From contig DAOVZA010000168.1 of assembly GCA_030635405.1 (NCBI GenBank), forward strand, positions 1 to 5,504: a stretch of DNA of 5,504 nucleotides, read 5' to 3'. The stretch is from Desulfocapsa sp. (GTDB taxonomy: Bacteria > Desulfobacterota > Desulfobulbia > Desulfobulbales > Desulfocapsaceae). The notes under the pieces were generated by a model, which worked only from the letters and a program-made list of their open reading frames with translations, had not been told where the DNA came from and did no database searches. The position numbers and the translations under genes are program-made. This document shows positions 1 through 5,504 of this stretch, in pieces; within the stretch, counting starts at the first letter, position 1, and the number at the start of each line of letters is the position of its first letter.

Positions 1-462
1 CATCTTCTCAATCTACGCAGGCAGGTGGTACTTGTGGATCAGTATCCCATCCTCTTTACCGGGTCTGTCTTGAAAAATGTTGCCTTTGGCTTAAAAGTTC
101 GAGGAGTATCAAAGAAGCTTTGTGACAAACGTGTTGATGAGGTGTTGGAACTTGTCGGCATGCGAGATTTTTGTATGGCAGATGCCGATAAATTATCGGG
201 TGGTGAAAGTAAGCGTGTTGCTCTTGCAAGAGCCTTGGCCATTGAGCCAGAGGTGCTGCTCTGTGATGAACCGACGGCAAATGTTGATGAGGAAAATCAG
301 GAGGTGATTCTTGATATTCTTGAAAGAATCAATTCAGAAAAGAAGACTTCCATTATTATGGCCACGCACTATCTTGCACAAAGCAGGCGTCTTGCACATC
401 ACATCCTTATGCTTGAACATGGCCGTTTATCAGAAAAGAGCAGCCTGTTTGCCACTCTTTAA
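1..462 (+). CDS. ABC transporter ATP-binding protein, TupC/ModC-like (5' truncated by window edge)
   Basis: This is the C-terminal part of an ABC ATPase, which would power a membrane importer from the cytoplasmic face. The frame is open from base 1, so the gene starts outside the window and the P-loop (Walker A) is not visible. What is visible, in order: the Q-loop (LVDQYPILF, about residues 11-19 of the visible part), the signature LSGGESKRVALARALA, Walker B with catalytic glutamate (LLCDEPTANVD), and the switch histidine (IIMATH). The protein ends shortly after the last strand, with no extra C-terminal regulatory domain. The wording around the Q-loop and signature resembles tungstate/molybdate-type importers (TupC, WtpC, ModC), but substrate assignment is inference because the permease and binding-protein genes are not in view. 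The stop is TAA, 18 bp from the convergent serS stop. Family membership is very sure, substrate is not. Confidence 0.9.
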   Translation, partial: HLLNLRRQVVLVDQYPILFTGSVLKNVAFGLKVRGVSKKLCDKRVDEVLELVGMRDFCMADADKLSGGESKRVALARALAIEPEVLLCDEPTANVDEENQEVILDILERINSEKKTSIIMATHYLAQSRRLAHHILMLEHGRLSEKSSLFATL

Positions 463-480
463 TATCATTTGATACAGCTG

Positions 481-1758
<1,278 letters not shown>

Positions 1759-1789
1759 GGCGGATTGGTTCTCTATATATAGGAGATCG

Positions 1790-1918
1790 ACTTCTCTCCA
1801 ATTTTTATCTTCAGCCTGACTGCACAAGTATCTGTTGTTTAGCATGGCTGAAAATTGAAATCAACCTCTATCAAATTGCTTTTAGAAAAGGCATCTGCTA
1901 TCTTGGCTGAAGAGAAGT
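1790..1918 (-). promoter_or_regulatory. Possible alternating-hairpin leader of serS
   Basis: In the serS leader RNA (minus strand) three segments appear in the order A (1918-1905, acttctcttcagcc), B (1857-1846, caattttcagcc) and C (1816-1790). C contains ggctga, then aaaattg, then agagaagt. C can pair with B (about 12 bp with a 5-nt bulge) or with A (14 bp with a 13-nt bulge). Both pairings use the same ggctga, so they exclude each other. Segment C ends about 30 nt before the serS ATG. No T-box consensus, no terminator with a U-run and no leader peptide was recognised, so a regulatory role is inference only. Confidence 0.3.
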
Positions 1919-1935
1919 TAGTGTAAGTAAAACTT

Positions 1936-1988
1936 AGGGGTCGTTAAAAAATAACATGGCCTTTTATGTTCATTTTGTTACGGCCCCT
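1936..1988. repeat. 53-nt imperfect palindrome upstream of tatC
   Basis: The outer arms are aggggtcgt (1936-1944) and acggcccct (1980-1988), which pair over 9 positions with one G-U. Inside, aaaa/tttt and aacat (1953-1957) with atgtt (1966-1970) can also pair, giving one long interrupted hairpin. No T-run follows on either strand, so it is a poor intrinsic terminator. It could be an operator, a dispersed palindromic repeat, or a small non-coding RNA fold. Confidence 0.45.
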
Positions 1989-2039
1989 TATGCCATTACG
2001 ATATTTAATTGGCCATATTATTTATTGATAGCGGCTAAA

Positions 2040-2764
2040 ATGTCAGCGGAGAAAAAATTCTGGAAGCCCTGAGTCGACATAATACTCTCGTTATATTTTT
2101 TATTGAACTGAGAAAATCCGTTCGTAGCTTAGGGATTGCCCTTATTGTGGCCACAGTGGGGATATTTTTTCTCTCTCCCGAACTCCTTCGTTTTGTTCAG
2201 GCTCATCTATCGGATAAACTCTACTTTTTCTCGGTGGCCGGTCCCTTTCTGGCCCATGTGAAGCTTGCTCTATTTGCATCGTTGTATGTGATTATGCCAT
2301 GGATCATGGCAGTACTCTGGCGAGCCATGGGGAAACCTTTTGGTGTTGAAGGGCGTCAACTCTACTCTTTTGTGCTTTTCACCTGCATTCTTTTTTACGC
2401 AGGTACCCTGTTCTGCTATTTTGTAACGCTTCCCCTTGGCATTAAATTTCTTCTTGGATTTGGATCAGCGGATCTGCAGCCAGTGATATCCATCGGGCGC
2501 TTTGTGAATTTCACAACGCTCTTTATTCTGGCCTTTGGGATGATCTTTGAGCTCCCAATGTTCATGGTTTTTATGGCAAAAGTTGGTGTGCTTACCCGAA
2601 ACTTTTATGAACGCAATAGACGATATGCTCTTCTGCTCATTGCCATTCTTGCGGCCTTGCTTACTCCAACTCCAGATGTCGTGAATATGATGCTCATGGG
2701 TGGGCCGCTGTATCTTTTATATGAGGGCGGAATTATAATTCTTCGGATAATGCGGATCAAATAG
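2040..2764 (+). CDS. tatC: Sec-independent protein translocase TatC, with an apparent frameshift near the start
   Basis: TatC is the polytopic inner-membrane core of the twin-arginine export machine; it binds twin-arginine signal peptides and exports folded proteins. The frame visible to 2764 contains the cytoplasmic motif IELRKSVRSL (conserved Glu and Arg), six hydrophobic spans, the periplasmic FFSVAGPFLAHVKLALFAS segment, FELPMFMVFMAKVGV, and LLTPTPDVVNMMLMGGPLYLLYEGGI near the C-terminus. That frame is closed upstream by TAA at 2036-2038 and has no ATG before the motif; a GTG at 2147 would fall inside the first membrane span. ATG 2040 (MSAEKK) enters the TatC frame if one base is gained in the A6 run 2052-2057, giving about 241 residues, normal for TatC. 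As written, the ATG frame ends at TGA 2070-2072. The stop is TAG; a second in-frame stop (TGA 2789-2791) follows 9 codons later. No tatA or tatB is adjacent. It ends 7 bp from the convergent DUF523 gene. Confidence 0.9.
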
Positions 2765-2771
2765 CTGTTTC

Positions 2772-3194
2772 TCAGAATTCGTACAGTTTGAATTTGTTTT
2801 GTTGTAAAAGAGCGGCTGTAACACCGATCACACCGGATACAGCGCAGGATGGACTTCTTGCTTTAAGACAGATGCCTTGTATTTCTTGAGATTTGGCGAT
2901 TTGTAAAACCTGTTTTGCACCTTTGATAAAGGAAAGGCTTACATCATCTCCTTCTTCTGTGCAGACTGTGGCATTGTTTGTAAGAACATCATGACCGTCT
3001 CCGGCAATGATGTCAGCAGGCGGCCGAGGTGTTGACAATCCGCCCAACTGTTCAGGGCAGACTGGTATCCAAGTATTGCCCTTTAGAAAATCGCTGCATT
3101 CAGCATTGGGTTTAACAGCTCCATCATAACGGGTGCAAATCCCCATAAGACAGGCGCTGACAAGAAAAACGGGTTTTATGGTCGAGTTACTCAT
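2772..3194 (-). CDS. DUF523 family protein (YbbK-like), shortened near the C-terminus
   Basis: A 140-residue cytoplasmic protein of the DUF523 family, whose function is not established. Diagnostic pieces are VSACLMGICTRYDG (12-25, with Cys15 and Cys20), VCPEQLGGLSTPRPPAD (45-61), GDGHDV (65-70) and KARSPSC (111-117). Conserved cysteines suggest metal or redox chemistry, but this is inference. In most members the SPSC motif continues with Gly and a segment containing Tyr-Asp-Gly; here it reads SPSCAVSGVIGVTAALL, so that segment appears missing or much shortened and the usual Gly is Ala. ATG 3194 is chosen over a TTG five codons earlier because it places the first strand normally. No clear Shine-Dalgarno is seen. 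It is divergent from the ftsB-like gene with only 48 bp between starts. Confidence 0.85.
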   Translation of the reverse strand: MSNSTIKPVFLVSACLMGICTRYDGAVKPNAECSDFLKGNTWIPVCPEQLGGLSTPRPPADIIAGDGHDVLTNNATVCTEEGDDVSLSFIKGAKQVLQIAKSQEIQGICLKARSPSCAVSGVIGVTAALLQQNKFKLYEF

Positions 3195-3242
3195 GTATAC
3201 TTTGTCCAATTTAAAATAAAAGTTACACCAATAAATACTACA

Positions 3243-3578
3243 ATGGTCAGGAAACAGAAGCCTAAAACATCTTTATCACCTTTGCAGCAAAAACGATTTG
3301 TGCGCGTAGCATTTGCGATTGTCGGTTTGTCTCTGTTGTGGCTCTTTTTTGCCCCGGGGAGTGGATTGTTCCACCTGTTACAAAAAAAGAAAAACTTGGC
3401 AACCCTTATTGCAGAACAGGATATACTGGTTCAGCAAAATCAAGAGATTGAACGTGATATAAGACGGTTACAGGATGATGAAGCATATCTTGAACAGATA
3501 GCAAGAGAAGATCACGGGATGTTAAAAGACAATGAAATGGTGTTTGATTTTTCCAGGGAGAAAAAAGGAAAGAAGTGA
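3243..3578 (+). CDS. ftsB: Septum formation initiator, FtsB/DivIC family
   Basis: A 111-residue bitopic membrane protein expected to join the FtsL-FtsQ(DivIB)-type divisome subcomplex at mid-cell. Residues 1-19 are basic and cytoplasmic, 20-37 form one membrane span (VRVAFAIVGLSLLWLFF), and about 43-77 form a coiled coil rich in Gln, Glu, Leu and Arg. The family tail follows: DDEAYLEQIAREDHGM (78-93) and NEMVFDF (97-103). It ends with a short basic tail. The length fits the family. ATG 3243 gives the expected short cytoplasmic N-terminus; the Shine-Dalgarno is weak. It stands alone, not in an eno or ispD cluster, and is followed at once by a terminator. FtsB and DivIC are not separable by sequence alone, so the symbol is a family-level name. 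Confidence 0.85.
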   Translation: MVRKQKPKTSLSPLQQKRFVRVAFAIVGLSLLWLFFAPGSGLFHLLQKKKNLATLIAEQDILVQQNQEIERDIRRLQDDEAYLEQIAREDHGMLKDNEMVFDFSREKKGKK

Positions 3579-3606
3579 TAAGGAACTACTTTGGGTAGTC
3601 CCTTAT
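3578..3606 (+). other. Hairpin directly after the ftsB stop
   Basis: Arms ataaggaactac (3578-3589) and gtagtcccttat (3595-3606) pair over 12 positions with one A-C mismatch and a 5-nt loop. It begins on the last base of the stop codon and is not followed by a T-run, so it may protect the mRNA end or assist the terminator just downstream. Confidence 0.5.
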
Positions 3607-3611
3607 CTGTG

Positions 3612-3632
3612 TAAAAGCCACACGGGCTTTTA
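3612..3632. terminator. Bidirectional intrinsic terminator between ftsB and fmdB
   Basis: The stem taaaagcc (3612-3619) and ggctttta (3625-3632) forms 8 perfect pairs around a 5-nt loop, with A-rich and T-rich ends, so it can act on both strands. It sits between two convergent genes (stops at 3578 and 3643), which is where such an element is expected. Confidence 0.75.
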
Positions 3633-3642
3633 GTAACTATGC

Positions 3643-3855
3643 TCAGGAAAATCCGCCTCTTGATGAACAGCCGGAAAGTGCTCCAGCCGGGATAGCCGCT
3701 CCCTTTGTTGGTTGGCTCGAGACGGTGGAAAGCATCTTCTTGATGTTTGAACTCTTGCAGTGTTTACATGTAACACTTTCAAGTGCTGAGGCTATCATAA
3801 CAAGGCTTTCAAAGTCCTTGCCGCAGTCCTCACAGTGAAATTCATAAATTGGCAT
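3643..3855 (-). CDS. FmdB family zinc ribbon protein
   Basis: A 70-residue protein that opens with MPIYEFHCEDCGKDFE, the signature of FmdB-type putative regulatory zinc ribbons. Two Cys-x-x-Cys knuckles (Cys8/Cys11 and Cys30/Cys33) should bind one zinc. The tail (residues 43-70) is low in hydrophobic residues, rich in Ser, Gly and Ala, and ends GCSSRGGFS, typical of the family's disordered C-terminus. Family members are often annotated as regulators, but a specific target is not known. ATG 3855 is supported by a good Shine-Dalgarno, aggag (3869-3865), nine bases upstream. The gene is divergent from the glycosylase gene. Confidence 0.9.
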   Translation of the reverse strand: MPIYEFHCEDCGKDFESLVMIASALESVTCKHCKSSNIKKMLSTVSSQPTKGAAIPAGALSGCSSRGGFS

Positions 3856-4002
3856 TTGTGTTTACTCCTGTAAAATATATAAGATATAAAAAGTTTGAAA
3901 GATTCGATTGTTTCCCATAGTGTTTATCTTTTGTTGATTATTGTCAAGATATGCTCTTCTTTTTTCAAATGTTAAGGAGCAGTTTTTAGGGATTAAAGGA
4001 AT
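3856..4002. promoter_or_regulatory. Divergent promoter region of fmdB and the glycosylase gene
   Basis: A candidate plus-strand promoter has ttgtca (3941-3946) and tcaaat (3965-3970) with an 18-bp spacer, about 30 bp before the glycosylase start. On the minus strand the overlapping ttgaca (3947-3942) is a perfect -35 hexamer toward fmdB, but a matching -10 at correct spacing is weak. The near-palindromic ttgtcaa may therefore serve both directions. aaagga (3995-4000) lies only two bases before the glycosylase ATG, closer than usual for a ribosome site. Confidence 0.35.
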
Positions 4003-4791
4003 ATGGAAAGGGAAGAAGAAACTGCTCAGTTACTCCATGAGATCCGTGGAGTTCTAGCTTATCAGCAGGCAAGTTCAATAGAGAATTATCTTGCAGGGCC
4101 AGAGCTCTCATCATTTTTTGAATCCTGCAGTAAACTTCCCATACCTTCCATACCTGTAGAAGCACCTGTGGCTAAAAGACAAAGTATTTCAAAGCAGGAA
4201 TCAGCACCAAAAGTTCTTGAAAGTGATCATGCCGGGCTTGCTGAAATTGCTCAGGAAGTGACACAGTGCAGAAGTTGTCCGCTGGGTGGCAGGCACGCTA
4301 CAGTTGCAGCAGGCAAAGGGGGTACGAAGAAGATTCGCCTTCTTATTATCGGGCACTGGTTGTCAGAGAATGATGGAGGATCTGGTCAAACTGTTTTTGG
4401 TCAGGAAGAAGATCAGATGCTTGCACGAATGCTGAACGCCATTCATCTTCCCATGGAAGAGGTCTTTGTTACCAATGTTCTTAAATGTAAGGTTGGGAAG
4501 GATGTTCAACCCCAGGCAGAATATATTGAAGCCTGCTCGTCTTACCTGCATCGGCAGATTGCTGCCACAGCGCCGGAATTAATCTGCACCATGGGTATGG
4601 TGGCTGCAAAAACACTACTTCGGCTTTCGCAACCACTCTCGAGACTACGAGGAAAATTTTATTCATATAAGAGTACAAGTGGCGTGGAAATTCCATTGCT
4701 GCCCACCTATCATCCCGAATATCTTCTGCAGAACCCTGAAATGAAAAATGCGACGTGGCAGGATTTACAGGAAATTCAAAAGCGATTGTAA
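4003..4791 (+). CDS. Uracil-DNA glycosylase superfamily protein, four-cysteine (family 4/5-like) type
   Basis: A 262-residue protein whose residues from about 80 match the Fe-S uracil-DNA glycosylases that excise uracil from DNA to start base-excision repair. Cys89, Cys92, Cys162 and Cys178 (CRSCPL, LKCK, EACSSYL) occupy the positions of the 4Fe-4S ligands. TNVLKCK (157-163), ICTMGMVAAKTLL (194-206), RLRGKF (214-219) and TYHPEYLLQNPEMK (235-248, the HPxxLL motif 2) are also family hallmarks. Motif 1, normally GEAPG or similar, reads GHWLS (117-121), followed by a recognisable VFGQEEDQML; the usual catalytic acidic residue is absent at this spot. Residues 1-80 form a variable Ser/Pro/Gln-rich extension. 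Start ATG 4003 is the first after the in-frame TAA 3994. It may act on uracil with altered chemistry, on another lesion, or be a non-catalytic homologue. It ends 3 bp from the pqqD-like stop. Confidence 0.85.
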   Translation: MEREEETAQLLHEIRGVLAYQQASSIENYLAGPELSSFFESCSKLPIPSIPVEAPVAKRQSISKQESAPKVLESDHAGLAEIAQEVTQCRSCPLGGRHATVAAGKGGTKKIRLLIIGHWLSENDGGSGQTVFGQEEDQMLARMLNAIHLPMEEVFVTNVLKCKVGKDVQPQAEYIEACSSYLHRQIAATAPELICTMGMVAAKTLLRLSQPLSRLRGKFYSYKSTSGVEIPLLPTYHPEYLLQNPEMKNATWQDLQEIQKRL

Positions 4792-4794
4792 CAA

Positions 4795-5190
4795 TTACTG
4801 CTTTGTTGGTTTGTACAATGCAATAAATCCTCGTTGTCCTAAACTCTTTAAAAAAGATGCCACTGCTGTTTCCGCTTCCTGACTTGTTACTTTATAGTCT
4901 GTTGCAAAAACTTTGATAATGTCCTTCACCGTTCTTTCCCCATCGATGAGCCCCCAGACAAAACTTCCCATTTGATCAAGTTGAAGTTTTTTGGTTGGAA
5001 GTTCAGCCTTGTTTTTACTGAATTTTTGGTGCAGGGATGTGAAAAAACGGCTCAAAGGAATGGCATAGGTAAAAACGATATCTCCGTTTTCCAGTTCCTG
5101 CCAGTCAATGGTGTCACTCTGTCTTGGAATGCATGCAAGAGATTCTGCTCTGCTCAAAGATTCAGGAGGATTAGAGGGCGCAGATTTCAT
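4795..5190 (-). CDS. PqqD family protein (RiPP recognition element fold)
   Basis: A 131-residue protein with a PqqD-type winged-helix domain. Members bind leader peptides for radical-SAM or other RiPP enzymes, though many stand-alone members have unknown roles. Diagnostic features are IDWQELENGDIVFTY (28-42), LQLDQMGSFVWGLIDGERTV (69-88) and a helical end EAETAVASFLKSLGQRGFIAL (105-125). Residues 1-25 are a polar extension. There is a long basic insertion between the early strands (about 45-67, LSRFFTSLHQKFSKNK), unlike the roughly 90-residue classical PqqD. ATG 5190 is preferred over a TTG three codons upstream. The start overlaps the end of the preceding gene by 20 bp, suggesting translational coupling. 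No radical SAM enzyme or precursor peptide is in the window, so a PQQ role is not supported. Confidence 0.82.
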   Translation of the reverse strand: MKSAPSNPPESLSRAESLACIPRQSDTIDWQELENGDIVFTYAIPLSRFFTSLHQKFSKNKAELPTKKLQLDQMGSFVWGLIDGERTVKDIIKVFATDYKVTSQEAETAVASFLKSLGQRGFIALYKPTKQ

Positions 5191-5504
5191 AGCTATCAAG
5201 AATTGTGGTTACGAGTGTATCTGAAATGGGCTTCTTATCAAAAAAGAAGAGGCCGCTTAAACGATCCTCCTCCGGGTGATGTCGCAGAGTAACCCAGTGA
5301 AATGGCTGCTCTCGTTTTATTCGGCTGCGAACCTGCTGGAATATAGAAGGATAGGAACAATGACTTACGGAAGTATCCATCTTCTGCACATCATCTTCAG
5401 GGATCTTTAAGTCTCCAAGGAGATTCATAAGTGTGAGCATTGATGAAGATTGCAGACGTTGGGATGCTCCGGCTAGTCTGCAGAGGTGCATGTTGAGTCC
5501 AGAA
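5171..5504 (-). CDS. Unrecognised protein, 3' part only (runs off right edge)
   Basis: The frame is open from the window edge to TAA at 5173-5171, giving about 110 visible residues. An ATG at 5491 exists but has no ribosome site and the frame continues past it, so the true start is probably outside. The visible part has no membrane span or cysteine motif. A central stretch FHWVTLRHHPEEDRLSGLFF followed by FDKKPISDTLVTTILDSYEI looks like two strands and a helix. I do not recognise the family. The 20-bp overlap with the pqqD-like gene implies one transcription unit, and this gene is the best clue to the PqqD protein's job. Confidence 0.7.
   Translation of the reverse strand, partial: SGLNMHLCRLAGASQRLQSSSMLTLMNLLGDLKIPEDDVQKMDTSVSHCSYPSIFQQVRSRIKREQPFHWVTLRHHPEEDRLSGLFFFDKKPISDTLVTTILDSYEICAL

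Larger units (their letters stand above)
1759..2039. other. Divergent intergenic region between serS and tatC, rich in inverted repeats
   Basis: This 281-bp stretch should carry the promoters and leaders of both flanking genes. I see no convincing sigma-70 promoter with good -35 and -10 boxes, and no tatA or tatB gene. It is AT-rich and holds a set of inverted repeats on the serS side (1790-1918), a 53-nt imperfect palindrome (1936-1988), and a perfect 10-nt palindrome (ctatatatag, 1773-1782) just upstream of the serS start. Short open frames here have no ribosome site and no recognisable product. Confidence 0.6.

Noticed and set aside
463..480. Terminator between the ABC gene and serS
   Set aside because: The only inverted repeat (tatca/tgata) has 5 AT-rich pairs with a 2-nt loop and no T-run, too weak to call.
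1759..1935. T-box leader for serS
   Set aside because: No T-box consensus, no specifier loop and no terminator/antiterminator with a U-run could be found on the minus strand.
1956..2072. A 38-codon plus-strand frame, ATG 1956 to TGA 2070, covering the tatC start
   Set aside because: No ribosome site and no recognisable product. It lies largely in the palindromic region and simply shares the frame of ATG 2040.
2147..2764. tatC starting at GTG 2147
   Set aside because: This start falls inside the first membrane span and drops the conserved IELRK motif that is encoded just upstream in the same frame.
3195..3209. DUF523 gene starting at TTG 3209
   Set aside because: ATG 3194 gives a normal N-terminus and is a stronger start codon.
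5191..5199. pqqD-like gene starting at TTG 5199
   Set aside because: ATG 5190 is three codons downstream, a better start codon, and still overlaps the preceding gene.
4972..5292. Plus-strand open frame opposite the pqqD-like gene
   Set aside because: Shadow of the coding minus strand. The protein has no family features, while both minus-strand frames there look like real proteins.

Overview
The window reads as ordinary bacterial chromosome of moderate to low GC. Its gene content is mostly housekeeping: a TupC/ModC-like ABC ATPase, seryl-tRNA synthetase, TatC, a DUF523 protein, an FtsB/DivIC-like division protein, an FmdB zinc ribbon, a four-cysteine uracil-DNA glycosylase, and a PqqD-fold protein. 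The style of the FmdB, glycosylase and PqqD proteins suggests a Desulfobacterota (deltaproteobacterial) sulfate-reducer-type organism. That is an inference from recalled family resemblance, not a database result.

Layout from left to right: 3' end of an ABC ATPase (+), serS (-), a 281-bp divergent region, tatC (+), DUF523 gene (-), ftsB-like gene (+), a bidirectional terminator, fmdB (-), glycosylase gene (+), pqqD-like gene (-), and the 3' part of an unrecognised gene (-) that runs off the right edge. Strands alternate at almost every gene, so most appear to be single-gene transcription units. Three of the four tail-to-tail junctions are only 18, 7 and 3 bp long and leave no room for a terminator. 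The last two minus-strand genes overlap and probably form one transcription unit.

The most notable observations are at the 5' ends of the two genes flanking 1759-2039. The only start that gives serS its normal N-terminus is the ATG at 1758, and from there codon 29 is an in-frame amber (TAG at 1674-1672). Recognisable SerRS sequence lies on both sides of it. Candidate explanations are amber decoding (pyrrolysine, known in some Desulfobacterota, or a suppressor tRNA), a damaged copy, or a sequence error. Similarly, tatC lacks a credible start in its own frame. The ATG at 2040 connects to the TatC frame only if one base is gained at a run of six A (2052-2057). The region between the two genes contains inverted repeats that could form mutually exclusive hairpins in the serS leader, and a separate 53-nt imperfect palindrome.

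Functionally the genes form no single pathway: metal-oxyanion uptake, translation, protein export, division, DNA repair and possibly peptide modification lie side by side. No CRISPR array, insertion sequence, tRNA or rRNA gene was recognised.
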